A stretch of 64,000 bases of DNA from Geomonas sp. Red32 (GCF_023652955.1 NZ_JAKLOY010000001.1:1302001-1366000), one strand, 5' to 3'; shown: positions 1 to 11,264, counted from the first letter of the stretch. Numbers and translations are program-made. The notes: generated by a model not told the origin, from the sequence alone.

Positions 1-321
1 TACCAGCTCGTCCCCCTGGGGGCCTGGCACATAGACGAGGGGGTGCTGAAATTCCTGATCCAGGCCTCCTCCGGGATGCTGGTCATTGCCATCAAGCTGG
101 CCGCCCCGGTGGGGGTGGCGCTTTTGGCCACCAGCGTGGCGTTAGGCATCGTCGCCCGCAGCTTCCCCGCCATGAACGTCTTCATGGTCAGCATGCCGCT
201 CAACATCGGCATCGGCTTCGTCATCCTCGGCATCTCGCTGCCGGTCTTCCTCCGTGTCCTCGAGGGCGCCTTCGGGGGGCTCGCGGGGCAGGTGAGGGTG
301 CTCTTCAAGCTGCTCGCCTAG
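1..321 (+). CDS. fliR: Flagellar export protein FliR (C-terminal part)
   Basis: The frame is open from the left edge, so only about the last 106 residues are present. The sequence is strongly hydrophobic, with membrane segments and the stretch MNVFMVSMPLNIGIGF, which is typical of the FliR C-terminus. FliR is an inner-membrane part of the flagellar type III export gate, with FliP, FliQ and FlhB. flhB follows after only 7 bases, the usual fliR-flhB order, so the two are probably one operon. The identity is firm; the start lies outside the window. Confidence 0.93.
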   Translation, partial: YQLVPLGAWHIDEGVLKFLIQASSGMLVIAIKLAAPVGVALLATSVALGIVARSFPAMNVFMVSMPLNIGIGFVILGISLPVFLRVLEGAFGGLAGQVRVLFKLLA

Positions 322-328
322 GTGCCCC

Positions 329-1387
329 ATGTCCGAGGACAAACACTCCAAAACAGAAAAACCGACAGCGAAGAAGGTCTCCGAGGCCAAGAGCAAGGGG
401 AACGTTCCCCGCAGCCGGGAGGTCACCTCGACCGTCAGCCTGCTGACCGGGATGATCGCCCTCTACGCGACCTCGGGGATGATGGTCACCACCCTGAAGC
501 GGAACATGCGGGAGATCTTCGGGGGGATGGCCCACTTCGACGCCACCCCGGGAAACGTCCAGTCCCTCTTGATCCGCGAGCTTGGCTACCTGGCCGTCAT
601 GCTCCTTCCCTTCGTGCTCATCCTGATCGTCGTCGGGGTGGCGGTGGAGGCGGCCCAGGGGGGGATCAACCTAAGCGGCGAGAAGATGAAGTTCGACCTT
701 GGGAAGCTCAATCCGATCGAGGGGATCGGAAGGCTCTTCAATAAGAACTCGCTCTTCGAGGTGGCCAAATCCTTCGTCAAACTGATCATCGTCGGCTACG
801 TCGCCTACAAGATCCTCGCCGAGGAGATCGAGAGCGTTGTCTTCCTGGTGGACAGCGACCTGCAGGGGATCTTCGCCTTCGTCGGGCACCTCTCCTTCAA
901 GATCGTGCTCCATACCTGCGGCGTCATGATCGTGCTGGCGGTGATCGACCTCGCCTTCGTGAAGTGGCGCTTCATGGAAGAGCTGAAGATGACCAAGCAG
1001 GAAGTGAAGGACGAGCATAAAAACTCCGAGGGCGACCCGGCCATCAAAGGGAAGATCAAGCAGAAGCAGTTCCAGATGGCGCGCCGGAGGATGCGGCAGA
1101 TCATCCCCACCGCCGACGTGGTGGTCACCAACCCGACCCACTACGCGGTGGCGCTCAAGTACGAGCGGGAGAAGAACGCCGCCCCGGTGGTGATCTACAA
1201 GGGGATCGACCAGATGGCGCTGCAGATGAAGATCCTGGCCAAGGAGAGCAAGGTGACCCTGGTGGAGAACCGTTTCCTGGCCCGCGAGCTGTACAACCAG
1301 GTGGAGGAAGGCTTCGAGATCCCGGAAGCCCTCTACGCCGCCGTCGCCGAAATCCTCGCCTACGTCTACAGCCTCAGGCGGCACTAA
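329..1387 (+). CDS. flhB: Flagellar export switch protein FlhB
   Basis: This 352-residue protein matches the usual FlhB length. It has four hydrophobic segments in the first ~210 residues, a charged linker, and a cytoplasmic C-terminal domain with the self-cleavage motif NPTH (N268-P269). In the family, cleavage between N and P switches export from rod/hook to filament substrates. The N-terminus is hydrophilic (KHSKTEKPTAKK), as in other FlhB proteins. It follows fliR directly. flhA is not next to it; a hairpin and an opposing gene follow instead, so this is the operon end here. Confidence 0.96.
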   Translation: MSEDKHSKTEKPTAKKVSEAKSKGNVPRSREVTSTVSLLTGMIALYATSGMMVTTLKRNMREIFGGMAHFDATPGNVQSLLIRELGYLAVMLLPFVLILIVVGVAVEAAQGGINLSGEKMKFDLGKLNPIEGIGRLFNKNSLFEVAKSFVKLIIVGYVAYKILAEEIESVVFLVDSDLQGIFAFVGHLSFKIVLHTCGVMIVLAVIDLAFVKWRFMEELKMTKQEVKDEHKNSEGDPAIKGKIKQKQFQMARRRMRQIIPTADVVVTNPTHYAVALKYEREKNAAPVVIYKGIDQMALQMKILAKESKVTLVENRFLARELYNQVEEGFEIPEALYAAVAEILAYVYSLRRH

Positions 1388-1476
1388 CGCTTCCACCACT
1401 CACTCTCCCCCCCTTGAAAAAAGGGGACTTTCCGGCGGAACCCACTGGCGAAGTTGTTAAGGAGCTTAGAAATGCA

Positions 1477-1508
1477 GCGGCCTCCCCGAGTCAAATCGAG
1501 GAGGCCGC
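1477..1508. terminator. Hairpin between convergent flhB and glgP
   Basis: A perfect 9-bp stem, GCGGCCTCC paired with GGAGGCCGC, has a 14-base loop and sits between the two convergent stops. A weak T-rich tract (ttgttt) follows on the plus side. It probably serves as terminator for one or both operons. Confidence 0.6.
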
Positions 1509-1551
1509 AGTTGTTTCAACGTAGGACCTGGAACTTGTCCCTAGGACCTGT

Positions 1552-4098
1552 TCATCCCCACAGCACGAGTCCCGGGTCGTAGACGGTGCCTAGTTCCGGA
1601 TGCCTGGGCATCACCCGGAGCATGAAGCCGTGGCGTCCGCAGAAGCGGCACTCGAGCTCGCCCACGAAGTGCCCCGCCCGCTCCTTGTGCGGCTCCAGGG
1701 GGACGATCTCTCCCCCCATGATGGTTCCTCGGGAATCGAGCACCCCGAAGTAGACCTCTACCGCGATCTCGGAGAGCGGGATCTCGCCGGGGGTGATCCG
1801 CACCTTGATCGGGAGCCTTTCCCCCACCATGACCTCCCGCTCGATCTCGGCCTCGATGGTGTCGATGGAGAGCTGCCCCCACTTCGCGTGCAGCCGCTCC
1901 TTCCACCGCGCGAGCTCCACCGCGAGCCTCAGTCCGTCCCGGTTCAGTTTCTCCCAGTGCTCGAAGGCGGGGAGGTAGCAGCGGCGGGTGTATTCCTGGA
2001 CCATCCGGTCGGTGCTGAAGACCGGGCAGAGGCTCTGCATGGAGTTCTTCATGCAGGCGGTCCAGCCGCGCGGGACGCCGTCGGGGCCCCGGTTGTAGAA
2101 GAGGGGGACGATCTCCTTTTCCAAAAGGTCGTAGATGGCTCGGCTCTCCACCTCGTTCTGGTAGGCCAGGTCCTCGTACACCTCGCCGCGCCCGATGGCC
2201 CAGCCGTTGTTCCCCCGGTATCCCTCGCACCACCAGCCATCCAGGATGCTCAGGTTGAGCCCGCCGTTGAAGGCGACCTTCATGCCGCTGGTGCCGCTTG
2301 CCTCCTGGGGCCTGAGCGGGGTGTTCAGCCAGACGTCCACCCCCTGCACGAGGTGGCGGGCCACCGAGATGTCGTAGTCCTCCAGGAAGACGATCCGGGG
2401 CCGGAAGCGCTCCTGGTGGGAGAGCTGCACGATCTGGCGGATCAGCTCCTTCCCCTGGTGGTCGGCGGGATGCGCCTTGCCGGCGAAGACGATCTGGACC
2501 GGCCGCTCGGGGTGGTTCAGGATGGAGGCCAGCCGCTCCTTGTCCATCAAAAGGAGGGTTCCCCGCTTGTAGGTTGCGAAGCGGCGGGCGAAGCCGATGG
2601 TGAGGATCTCGGGGTCGAGCACCTCCCCGGCCTGGGCGATCTCCTTGGGGCTCGCCTCGAGCTGGGTGAGCTGTCCTTTCAGCGTGCGGCGGGCGTAGTC
2701 CACCAGCCGGGCGGTGCCGCGCCGGTGGGTGCGCCACAGCTCGGCGTCGGGGATGCGGGAGACCTTGCGCCAGTGGAGCTCCTGGCTCTGCTCGTCGAGC
2801 CACCTGACCCCGAGGTAGCGGATCAGGAGGCCGGTCATGTCGTCGGAGAGCCAGCTCTTCTGGTGGACGCCGTTGGTGATGGAGGTGAGGGGGAGCTGCT
2901 CCTCGGGGAGATCGGGCCAGACGTCGGCCCACATACGGCGCGAGACCTCGCCGTGGAGCTCGCTCACGCCGTTGGAGTGCCCGGAGAGCTTCATGGCGAG
3001 CACCGCCATGCAGAAGCCGTCGTTGCCGAGCCGGCTCTGGCGCCCGAGGGCCATGAAATCTTCGCGGGTGAGGCCGAGCGCCCGGTAGTACTGTCCGAGG
3101 TAGCGCTCGATGAGCTCGGCGGGGAAGAGGTCGATGCCGGCCTGGACGGGGGTGTGGGTGGTGAAGATGTTGCCACCCTTGACGGCTTCCATCGCCTCGT
3201 GGAAGGAGAGGCGTTCCTCTTCCATCAGGATCCGGATCCGCTCCAGGGCGAGGAAGGCGGCATGTCCCTCGTTCATGTGGCAGACGTTGGGCTCGATGCC
3301 GAGTGCGCGCAGGGCGCGGATCCCACCGATCCCCAGCAGGATCTCCTGGCGGATCCGCATCTCCTGGTCGCCGCCGTAGAGCCGGGTGGTGATCTCCCGG
3401 TCGGCGGGGTGGTTACGCTCGAGGTTGGTGTCGAGGAGGTAGAGGGTGCCCCTCCCCACCGTCACCCGCCAGATCTGGAGATCGACCGGGCGCCCGGCGA
3501 GCTGGATCTCCACGGTGACCGGCGCCCCGGTCTCATCCCGTTCGAGGTGGAGGGGGAGGGTGTAGAAGTCGTTCTCCGGGTAGACCTCCTGCTGCCACCC
3601 CTCGAGGTTGAGGGATTGCCGGAAGTATCCCTGGCGGTAGAGGAGCCCCACCCCCACCAGGGGGAGCCCCAGGTCGCTCGCGGACTTGAGGTGGTCGCCC
3701 GCCAGGATGCCGAGCCCCCCCGAGTAGACCGGGAGCGACTCGTGCAGCCCGAACTCCATCGAGAAGTAGGCAATGCTGGCACCCGGGTTGCCGTAGCGCT
3801 CGTACCAGGTCCGGGCGGTGAGGTAGTCGTCCAGCCGCTCCTCGACCTGGGCCAGGTAGGACATGAACCCCTCGTCGGCCATCAGGCTCTCCAGGGTGGC
3901 CTGCTGCAGGCTCCCCAGCACCTCGAGGGGGTTGTGGCGGGCGACCCTCCAGAGCTCGGGATCGAGCCTCTTGAAAAGCCCTATGGCGTCAGGGTCCCAG
4001 GTCCACCAGAGGTTGTAGGCGATCCTCTGCAGACCGGAGAGTTCCCGGGGAAGCGATGGTACGACAGTGAAACGGTGTAGCGTCTGGCTGAGGTTCAT
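1552..4098 (-). CDS. glgP: Alpha-glucan (glycogen/maltodextrin) phosphorylase
   Basis: The 848-residue protein belongs to the GT35 phosphorylase family, in the short branch with an N-terminal DUF3417-like segment ([15 protein letters not shown]). It removes glucose from glycogen ends as glucose-1-phosphate in the cytoplasm. The pyridoxal-phosphate site is visible as [15 protein letters not shown] with K607 as the Schiff-base lysine, followed by NLSILDGWW. Its start lies 21 bases after the stop of an NtrC-type regulator on the same strand, and a sensor kinase lies before that, so a kinase-regulator-glgP transcript is likely. The C-terminal ~100 residues form a beta-rich domain seen in this branch. 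Confidence 0.93.
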   Translation of the reverse strand: MNLSQTLHRFTVVPSLPRELSGLQRIAYNLWWTWDPDAIGLFKRLDPELWRVARHNPLEVLGSLQQATLESLMADEGFMSYLAQVEERLDDYLTARTWYERYGNPGASIAYFSMEFGLHESLPVYSGGLGILAGDHLKSASDLGLPLVGVGLLYRQGYFRQSLNLEGWQQEVYPENDFYTLPLHLERDETGAPVTVEIQLAGRPVDLQIWRVTVGRGTLYLLDTNLERNHPADREITTRLYGGDQEMRIRQEILLGIGGIRALRALGIEPNVCHMNEGHAAFLALERIRILMEEERLSFHEAMEAVKGGNIFTTHTPVQAGIDLFPAELIERYLGQYYRALGLTREDFMALGRQSRLGNDGFCMAVLAMKLSGHSNGVSELHGEVSRRMWADVWPDLPEEQLPLTSITNGVHQKSWLSDDMTGLLIRYLGVRWLDEQSQELHWRKVSRIPDAELWRTHRRGTARLVDYARRTLKGQLTQLEASPKEIAQAGEVLDPEILTIGFARRFATYKRGTLLLMDKERLASILNHPERPVQIVFAGKAHPADHQGKELIRQIVQLSHQERFRPRIVFLEDYDISVARHLVQGVDVWLNTPLRPQEASGTSGMKVAFNGGLNLSILDGWWCEGYRGNNGWAIGRGEVYEDLAYQNEVESRAIYDLLEKEIVPLFYNRGPDGVPRGWTACMKNSMQSLCPVFSTDRMVQEYTRRCYLPAFEHWEKLNRDGLRLAVELARWKERLHAKWGQLSIDTIEAEIEREVMVGERLPIKVRITPGEIPLSEIAVEVYFGVLDSRGTIMGGEIVPLEPHKERAGHFVGELECRFCGRHGFMLRVMPRHPELGTVYDPGLVLWG

Positions 4099-4119
4099 CT
4101 GAGCACCTCGCGTAAATCG

Positions 4120-5487
<1,368 letters not shown>

Positions 5488-5565
5488 GTCACTCCTGTCC
5501 ATCGGGCAGTGATAGAGAATAAATGTCCGATTCTTGGTTTTGATGCAGTGTTAATGGCCTCTCAT

Positions 5566-5571
5566 ATTGTA
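5566..5571 (-). promoter_or_regulatory. Possible -10 element before the NtrC-type regulator
   Basis: TACAAT on the minus strand lies in the 157-base gap between kinase and regulator. A TTGCCG element sits 20 bases upstream, which is a longer spacing than ideal. It may give the regulator and glgP their own promoter. Confidence 0.3.
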
Positions 5572-5644
5572 CCAGATCGATTCACTGTTGGCGGCAACCG
5601 CGGCAGTGAGAATTATCCCCTGCCGGGCCGGCCGCCGACACCGG

Positions 5645-7078
5645 TCAGACCCTTTCTTCCGCCCCGCGTCCCGCCTGGGGAAGCTTGACCGTGAAGGTGG
5701 TTCCTTCCCCCTGGCGGCTCTCGACGGTGAGGGTGCCTCCGTGCTCCTTGACGATCCGTTCGGTGATGGCAAGCCCAAGACCGATCCCGGCCTCCTTGGT
5801 GGTGAAGTAGGGCTGGAAGACCTTTTCGAGGTCCTCCGGGGCGATCCCCACCCCCTGGTCGGCGAAGGTGAGGAGGATCATCCCCTCCTCGCGGTCGAGC
5901 CGTGCCCCCAGCGTCACCGTTCCCCCTTGCGGCATGGCCTGGGCCCCGTTGGTGATGAAGTTGCAGAGGCAGTTGCGCATCAGCTCGGGATCGACCCGCA
6001 TGGCGGGGAGGTCGTCGGGGATCTCCCGCACCACCTCGATCCGCTGCTCTTTCAGCCGGTCCTCCATGAGCGGCATCGCCTTGTCGATCAGCTCCGGGTA
6101 GGTGATCTCCTGGAGTCTCAGCTTCAGGGGGCGCCCGTAGTTCATGAAGTTCAACACCATGTAGTTGGCCTTGCGGACCTCCTCCTTGATGGTGTCGGCG
6201 ATGGAGTTGAACTCCTTGGCGGTGTCCGGGGTGGTGGGGAGGAACTCGCTCTTCAGGTGATCGATGGCGAGGCTGATGTAGTTCAGCGGATTGCGGATCT
6301 CGTGGGCGATGCCCGAGGCGAGCTGCCCCACCTTGGAGAGGTGCTCGGCCTGGTAGAGCCGTTTCTCGAGCTGTTCGCGCTCCTTGAGCTTGGCCACCAT
6401 CTCGTTGAGGTTGTTGGCCAGTTCGCCGATCTCGTCGCCGCTTTCCACCTGGAAGGTCACCGAGAGATCGCCGGCCGAGACGTTCTTGACGCCGCTGGCC
6501 AGCCGGTGGATCGGCGAGGTGTAGCGGCGGGCGAGGAAGATGGTGAGGAAGATACCGATCAGAAAGACCGTGCTGGTGGCGACCAGGCGGCGGACGAAGT
6601 TCGCGTGCTGGATGTCGCGGATGTTGTCCAAAAGGAGGTTGATCTGGACGTAGCCGAGCTGCTCGTCACCGACGATGACCGGGACCACCAGGTCGTACGG
6701 CTTGAGCGACGAGCCGGAGCCGGTACCGCGGCGGGAGGCCTTGAGTCCCTTTTCGAGTTTCTTGATCTCACGCTTCTTGCCGACCTGGGCCGGGTCCGAG
6801 GAGTTGATGATCTCCCCCTCGTTGTTGATGATGTTGATCTCGTTGACCCCCTTGTGCCGCGCCTGCTGGAGGTAGTCGGTCAAAAGGGAGTTCTCGACGT
6901 CTGTCTCGGAAGTGAGATCTTCCACACTCAGCTGGATCGCTTTCGACACCACGGTGGAGCTGTCCTGGATCTCCTGCACGAGGTCGTTCTGGCTGAACTG
7001 GTTCAGCACGAAGAGGATCAGCATGGCGATGATCAGCATTGAGAGCATGATCATGACCAGCTTGGTATTGAGTTTCAT
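5645..7078 (-). CDS. Membrane sensor histidine kinase (NtrB-like partner)
   Basis: The ~477-residue protein starts at the ATG at 7078, preceded by AAGAAGG; a longer frame upstream lacks a ribosome site. The order is TM1 (residues ~5-28), a periplasmic sensor of ~150 residues, TM2 (~175-195), HAMP, then HisKA with H259 in GIAHEIRNPLNY. A GHKL ATPase follows with N box NFITNGAQAM and G boxes DQGVGIA and GIGLGLA. The sensor domain is not assigned. It is upstream of and in line with the NtrC-type regulator, so they are most likely a cognate pair. Confidence 0.92.
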   Translation of the reverse strand: MKLNTKLVMIMLSMLIIAMLILFVLNQFSQNDLVQEIQDSSTVVSKAIQLSVEDLTSETDVENSLLTDYLQQARHKGVNEINIINNEGEIINSSDPAQVGKKREIKKLEKGLKASRRGTGSGSSLKPYDLVVPVIVGDEQLGYVQINLLLDNIRDIQHANFVRRLVATSTVFLIGIFLTIFLARRYTSPIHRLASGVKNVSAGDLSVTFQVESGDEIGELANNLNEMVAKLKEREQLEKRLYQAEHLSKVGQLASGIAHEIRNPLNYISLAIDHLKSEFLPTTPDTAKEFNSIADTIKEEVRKANYMVLNFMNYGRPLKLRLQEITYPELIDKAMPLMEDRLKEQRIEVVREIPDDLPAMRVDPELMRNCLCNFITNGAQAMPQGGTVTLGARLDREEGMILLTFADQGVGIAPEDLEKVFQPYFTTKEAGIGLGLAITERIVKEHGGTLTVESRQGEGTTFTVKLPQAGRGAEERV

Positions 7079-7270
7079 CGGGTACCTTCTTTTACATGAA
7101 ATCCGATTAAGTTTGCGAGTATACAACAGGGGTACTTTCGAGACAAGATGTATGTCCCGCCGCTCCAGCCACCATTTTGCAAAAAGACGACAGTATAGCC
7201 GACATTTTTATCGATTGTGTTAAGATGACTGTCAGTCGCAGGTTATTTTCATTCTGGGAAGGGGGTGCCG

Positions 7271-7465
7271 ATGGGCGACTATGCGGTGGACAGGATTCCT
7301 GGCAGTATCTTCATCGACCCGGAGGCGGGGGGAGAGGAGCACCGGCGCCGGCGGGACCATCCGGCCAAGAAGCCGGCCCAGGCGGACAGCGTCAGTATCT
7401 CCGATGAGGCGTTGAGGCGCTGCAGACAGGACGACGAGGAGCGGGACGGGGAGCCTGCCGGCTGA
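7271..7465 (+). CDS. Small hydrophilic protein of unknown function
   Basis: The product is 64 residues, highly charged, with no membrane segment or recognised domain. The motif ADSVSISDEALRR resembles short tails in several Geobacter small proteins, but I cannot assign a function. The ATG at 7271 follows GGGAAGGGGG; a GTG six bases earlier is the alternative start. A GCCGACAT box at 7198-7205 resembles a sigma-28 -10, but its -35 is poor. The stop lies one base from the stop of the convergent HDOD gene, so the two share their 3' ends. Confidence 0.55.
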   Translation: MGDYAVDRIPGSIFIDPEAGGEEHRRRRDHPAKKPAQADSVSISDEALRRCRQDDEERDGEPAG

Positions 7466-7466
7466 C

Positions 7467-8342
7467 TCACCCGACGAAGAGGGCACGGTCCTTTTCGAAG
7501 GCATCGGCAAAGGTATTCAAGAGGCCGGTTATCTTGTCGCCGGAAAGGGAGAGCATGGCGGCCGCCCGCGAGCCGGGGATGTCGAGGTCCTCTTCGGGGG
7601 TGCGGGAGCCGATCCCGAGCTTCTTGCAGAACATGTCGGCCAGGGCGGTGACCGCGCTCAGCCTGGCCAGCGCGGGGTCGTCGATGCTGTCCAGTTCAGG
7701 ATCGTGGTGCTGGAGGATCGCTTTGGTCAGAATCTCCGGGAAGTTCCACTTCTTCACGACGTAGGCCCCGACCTCCTCATGGGTGAAGGGGTAGATGGTC
7801 TTTTCCGCTTCCTCGAAAGAGATCCCCTCGTTATAGACGTGCTGCATGACCTCCTGGAACTTGTCGCGGTCCAGGGTGTTCATGATGATCTTGCCGATGT
7901 CGTGGAACAGCCCGGCCAGAAAGGCCTCCTCCTCGTTGGCCGCCCGGGTGTCGTGGGCGAGGATGCGGGCGGCGAGCCCTGCCGCGAAGGAGTGCTCCCA
8001 GAGCATCTTTTCGGTGAGACCGTACGGCTTGTAGACCTGCTTTACGGAGGCGGCGACGACGAGGCTTCGCAGCGTGCTGAACCCGAGGATGACGATGGCG
8101 CTGGAGAGGGTCTGGATCTGGCGCTGGCAGCCGTAGAAGGAGGAGTTGGAGATCTTCAGGACGCGGGCGGCGACGGCGGGATCGGAGGCGACTACCTTGG
8201 CGAGTTCGTCGGCGGTCGCGTTCTCGTTTTCGATGAGCTTCATGACCTTGAGGGCCACAACCGGAATGGTGGGGAGGTCGGCCGCCTGCATGATGGCCGT
8301 TTCCAGTTCCTTGTTCAACGTCGGTTCCCTGTCAATCACCAT
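7467..8342 (-). CDS. HDOD-domain signalling protein
   Basis: The ~291-residue protein has an HDOD domain across most of its length, with the typical opening LPTIPVVALKVMKLIENENA, then DPAVAARVLKISNSSFYG and an HD-like HDIGKIIM. HDOD proteins are predicted cytoplasmic regulatory proteins found with two-component and cyclic-di-GMP systems, and most lack a proven enzyme activity. The ATG at 8342 gives the usual HDOD start. It is divergent from engB with a 142-base gap. Confidence 0.88.
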   Translation of the reverse strand: MVIDREPTLNKELETAIMQAADLPTIPVVALKVMKLIENENATADELAKVVASDPAVAARVLKISNSSFYGCQRQIQTLSSAIVILGFSTLRSLVVAASVKQVYKPYGLTEKMLWEHSFAAGLAARILAHDTRAANEEEAFLAGLFHDIGKIIMNTLDRDKFQEVMQHVYNEGISFEEAEKTIYPFTHEEVGAYVVKKWNFPEILTKAILQHHDPELDSIDDPALARLSAVTALADMFCKKLGIGSRTPEEDLDIPGSRAAAMLSLSGDKITGLLNTFADAFEKDRALFVG

Positions 8343-8430
8343 GCCTCTATCCCTTCGGATACACATTATTTTCCAGATGCTGGGACAGATTATATCAACT
8401 CCTGGCCATTATCAAGCAGCTATTTAATGA

Positions 8431-8460
8431 TTGAAAGGGCGAGAGAGGGCGGGCTATACT
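8431..8460 (+). promoter_or_regulatory. Sigma-70 promoter of engB
   Basis: TTGAAA, an 18-base spacer and TATACT lie so that transcription would start near 8467, about 18 bases before the engB GTG. This also argues against any start codon inside 8431-8460. Confidence 0.6.
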
Positions 8461-8484
8461 GCGCCGGAAAGGATCCTAGCCAAC

Positions 8485-9135
8485 GTGATCGTAAAAAACA
8501 CCGAATTCGTCAAAAGTGCCACCCGTCCCGCCCACTATCCCGAGGGAGATCTCCCCGAGGTCGCCTTCGCCGGGCGCTCCAACGTAGGGAAATCCTCCCT
8601 GGTCAACGTGCTGGTGAACCGGAAGAACCTGGTCCGCACCAGCTCCACCCCCGGACGCACCCAGCTCATCAACTTCTTCCAGGTGAACGAGGACTTCATG
8701 CTGGTGGACCTCCCCGGCTACGGCTACGCAAAGGTCCCGCTGGCGGTCAAGAAGGCCTGGCGGCCGATGATGGAGACCTACCTGTCCCGCCGTAAGAACC
8801 TGCGCGCGGTGGTCCTCATCCTCGACATCCGCCGCACCCCTGTCGAGGAGGATCTGCAGATGCTGGAGTGGCTGCGGAACTTCTCGATCACCCCCATCGT
8901 GGTGGTGACCAAGTGCGACAAGGTCTCCAAGAACGAGCGGGCCAAGCAAACCGCCATCATCGCCTCGGCCCTGAAGCTCCAGAAGGGGGAGCTCAGTTTC
9001 TTCTCCGCCCTCTCCAAGGAAGGGAAGGATGCCATCTGGGCGCGGATCGAGGCGGAGCTGTGGGGGGAGGACGCCCAGACCGGCGAAGACGCTCCGGCGG
9101 ACGCAACCCCAGTCTCACCCCTCCCCTCCCCTTGA
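8485..9135 (+). CDS. engB: Ribosome-assembly GTPase EngB/YsxC
   Basis: The 216-residue product has the GTPase boxes in order: G1 [11 protein letters not shown]2 region [10 protein letters not shown]3 DLPGYGYA and G4 TKCDK. In other bacteria EngB binds the 50S subunit late in its assembly and is essential. The GTG at 8485 is chosen because AAAGGA precedes it, it gives the normal start [11 protein letters not shown], and the promoter lies just upstream. The last ~20 residues (rich in P, A, S and D) run into C-rich repeat-like DNA and are probably not conserved. Confidence 0.93.
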   Translation: MIVKNTEFVKSATRPAHYPEGDLPEVAFAGRSNVGKSSLVNVLVNRKNLVRTSSTPGRTQLINFFQVNEDFMLVDLPGYGYAKVPLAVKKAWRPMMETYLSRRKNLRAVVLILDIRRTPVEEDLQMLEWLRNFSITPIVVVTKCDKVSKNERAKQTAIIASALKLQKGELSFFSALSKEGKDAIWARIEAELWGEDAQTGEDAPADATPVSPLPSP

Positions 9136-9154
9136 AAGTCCATCGGCGAGGTTA

Positions 9155-9245
9155 AAAGTCCCCCTTTGAAAACGGGGGATTTCTCCTGCTGCCACTGTCA
9201 GAAATCCCCCTGTCCCCCCTTTTTCAAAGGGGGGGGCGTTGTTTC
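9155..9245. repeat. C-rich dispersed repeat, family A (paired inverted copies)
   Basis: Two imperfect copies of the unit CCCCCTTTGAAAACGGGGG and CCCCCCTTTTTCAAAGGGGG are linked by AGAAATCCCCC-type ends. Each copy can form a hairpin. Related copies lie near 1408-1432, inside cbiA at 13366-13420, at 24156-24286 and at 50939-50962. This is a small non-coding repeat of the genome and may act as a weak terminator. Confidence 0.7.
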
Positions 9246-9379
9246 GGCAGCGATCCCCCAGTATTCCGCCATGAACCCCTTGATGGCGAGGGAGCGGCAC
9301 TCTCTCAACCGCCTCTTCACTGGAATAAATTTGACTTTCCCCCTCCCCTCTGTTAGAACGACACACTATCTAGAGCCAT

Positions 9380-9560
9380 CAGTCGTCCGGGTGCCCCGAG
9401 AGGGGTTAAAAGGGAAGAGGGTGAGAATCCCTCGCTGTCCCGCAACTGTGAACGGTTATGAAAGCCGCAACTACGCCACTGAGATCATCGGGAAGGCGCG
9501 GCGAGTAAGTGGACCCGTGAGTCAGGAAACCTGCCTGGATGAAGGCTTTACAGTACCTCC
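9380..9560 (+). ncRNA. Cobalamin riboswitch
   Basis: The conserved elements appear in order: GGTGCCCC near the 5' side, GGGAAGAGGGTGAGAATCCC, GTCCCGCAACTGT, GCCACTG, GGGAAGGC, and the B12 box AGTCAGGAAACCTGCC at 9520-9535. It lies upstream of cobU and is followed by a terminator-like hairpin at 9609-9638. Binding of adenosylcobalamin would lower expression of the whole cobamide and cobalt-transport operon. Confidence 0.95.
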
Positions 9561-9608
9561 GTGGAAGAGGGGCTAAAGCCGGAATCGCGACCATTAACCG
9601 ATTTTCGA

Positions 9609-9638
9609 CCCCCTTCCTCCATTGGAAGGGGGTTTTTT
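9609..9638 (+). terminator. Riboswitch expression platform: terminator that also holds the cobU ribosome site
   Basis: A perfect 9-bp stem CCCCCTTCC/GGAAGGGGG with a 6-base loop is followed by six T residues and then directly by the cobU ATG at 9640. The 3' arm GGAAGGGGG is also the only good Shine-Dalgarno sequence for cobU. The same hairpin could therefore stop transcription and mask translation. Confidence 0.8.
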
Positions 9639-9639
9639 C

Positions 9640-10158
9640 ATGTCCAAAATCGTCCTGGTCACCGGGGGAGCGCGCAGCGGCAAGAGCCGTTTCGCCGAAG
9701 AGTTGGCCGAGGAGTTTCCGCCCCAGCGGGGGTATCTCGCCACCAGCGAGGCGAGAGACGACGAGATGGCCGCCCGCATTTCCCGCCACCGGGCCCGGCG
9801 CGGCGACGGCTGGGTGACGGTGGAGGAGCCGATAGACGTCACCGTGGCCCTGCGCGCCAATGACGGGCTCTTCTCGGTCACCCTCGTCGACTGCATCACC
9901 CTCTGGATTTCCAACATCCTCTTCAAGGAGGGGGCCGAGGCGGTGCTGCCGCGGGTGGCGGAACTGGCGGCAAGTTTCCCCACGCTGGCCACGCCTCTCG
10001 TGATCGTCACCAACGAGGTGGGGATGGGGATCGTTCCGGAGCATCCGCTGGCCCGAACCTTCCGCGACCTCGCCGGTGAGGCCAACGAGATGCTCGCCGC
10101 CAAGGCCGGCGAAGTCTATGTAACCATTTCCGGGCTCCCCTTGAAGCTGAAGGGGTAG
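9640..10158 (+). CDS. cobU: Adenosylcobinamide kinase / guanylyltransferase CobU
   Basis: The 172-residue protein phosphorylates adenosylcobinamide and transfers GMP to give adenosylcobinamide-GDP. Seen: the P-loop GGARSGKS at residues ~8-15, the RHRARRG-type segment, and the C-terminal TNEVGMGIVPEHPLARTFRD block typical of CobU/CobP. The ATG at 9640 lies immediately after the riboswitch hairpin. It is the first gene of the operon and is followed by cobT after 53 bases. Confidence 0.95.
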   Translation: MSKIVLVTGGARSGKSRFAEELAEEFPPQRGYLATSEARDDEMAARISRHRARRGDGWVTVEEPIDVTVALRANDGLFSVTLVDCITLWISNILFKEGAEAVLPRVAELAASFPTLATPLVIVTNEVGMGIVPEHPLARTFRDLAGEANEMLAAKAGEVYVTISGLPLKLKG

Positions 10159-10211
10159 GCCGAACAGCACCATCTGCAACTGCATTTTCATAAATCCGAT
10201 CGGAGGACCCA

Positions 10212-11264
10212 ATGAAACTTCTGGAAAACGCCCTGGCTAAGATCCAGCCGGTAGACGAGGGATTCCTGGCCAAGGCCCAGGCGAAGCTCGACAACAAGAC
10301 GAAGCCGCTCGGCTCTTTAGGAACACTGGAGGATATGGCCCGCCGGGTGGCGGCCATTACCGAGAACCTCTCCCCCGACACGGACAAGAAGGTCATCTAT
10401 ACCTTTGCCGGCGACCACGGCATCGTCGAGGAGGGGGTCTCCGCCTTTCCCAAGGAGGTAACTCCCCAGATGGTGCTGAACTTCCTGCGCGGGGGCGCCG
10501 GCGTGAACGTGCTGGCGCGCCACGTGGGGGCCGAGGTCCGGGTGGTGGACGTCGGGGTCGACTTCGATTTCGAGCCCGCCCCGGGCCTTATCATCCGTAA
10601 GGTCGCCAAGGGGACCCGCAATTTCGCCAAGGAGGCCGCCATGACCCGCGAGGAGGCAGTGGCCGCCATCGAGGTCGGCATCGATCTCGCCAACCAGGCC
10701 AAGGCCGAAGGGGTCGCTCTCCTTGGGACCGGCGAGATGGGGATCGGCAACACCTCCCCCTCCTCGGCCATCATCGCCGCCTTTTCCCGCTGCAGCGTCC
10801 AGGACGTCACCCACCGCGGTACCGGCATCAACGACCAGGCCCTGGAGCACAAGATCGCCGTCATCGAGACCGGCCTGACCCTCAACCACCCCAATCCCGA
10901 GGACCCGGTCGATGTGCTTGCCAAGGTCGGGGGGTACGAGATCGCCGGTATCGCCGGCCTCGTGCTGGGCGCCGCCGCCAACCGCATCCCGGTCGTGGTG
11001 GACGGCTTCATCTCCACGGCCGGTGCCCTGATCGCGTGCGAGATGCACCCCTGCGTGAGGGACTACATCTTTGCCGCCCACAACTCCGTGGAGATCGGCC
11101 ACCGGATGATGCTGGAGCGGATCGGCGCCGAACCGATCCTCGATCTCAAGCTGCGGCTGGGCGAGGGAACCGGCGCCGCGCTCGCCATGGGGCTCATCGA
11201 GGCTGGTGTCAAGGTGCTGAAGGAGATGGCCACCTTCGCCGAGGCCGGGGTCTCGGAAGGGTAG
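10212..11264 (+). CDS. cobT: Nicotinate-nucleotide:dimethylbenzimidazole phosphoribosyltransferase CobT
   Basis: This 350-residue enzyme activates the lower-ligand base to its alpha-riboside phosphate. Seen: [19 protein letters not shown] near the N-terminus, the glycine-rich [15 protein letters not shown], and the C-terminal [10 protein letters not shown]; the catalytic glutamate of the family is in the last. RBS GGAGGACCCA precedes the ATG. Members of this family accept several benzimidazoles, which matters here because the operon also carries a 5-hydroxybenzimidazole synthase gene. Confidence 0.96.
   Translation: MKLLENALAKIQPVDEGFLAKAQAKLDNKTKPLGSLGTLEDMARRVAAITENLSPDTDKKVIYTFAGDHGIVEEGVSAFPKEVTPQMVLNFLRGGAGVNVLARHVGAEVRVVDVGVDFDFEPAPGLIIRKVAKGTRNFAKEAAMTREEAVAAIEVGIDLANQAKAEGVALLGTGEMGIGNTSPSSAIIAAFSRCSVQDVTHRGTGINDQALEHKIAVIETGLTLNHPNPEDPVDVLAKVGGYEIAGIAGLVLGAAANRIPVVVDGFISTAGALIACEMHPCVRDYIFAAHNSVEIGHRMMLERIGAEPILDLKLRLGEGTGAALAMGLIEAGVKVLKEMATFAEAGVSEG

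Noticed and set aside
1600..4080. A long plus-strand open frame opposite glycogen phosphorylase
   Set aside because: It is antisense to a clear GT35 enzyme, has Val/Gly/Asp/Leu-rich composition typical of reversed GC-rich coding DNA, and shows no motif or ribosome site.
7198..7205. Sigma-28 promoter before the small protein at 7271
   Set aside because: The GCCGACAT box is good but the -35 (GCAA or CAAA at wrong spacing) is too weak.
9136..9380. A CRISPR or tandem array in the C-rich repeats
   Set aside because: The units are imperfect inverted copies without regular spacing or unique spacers.
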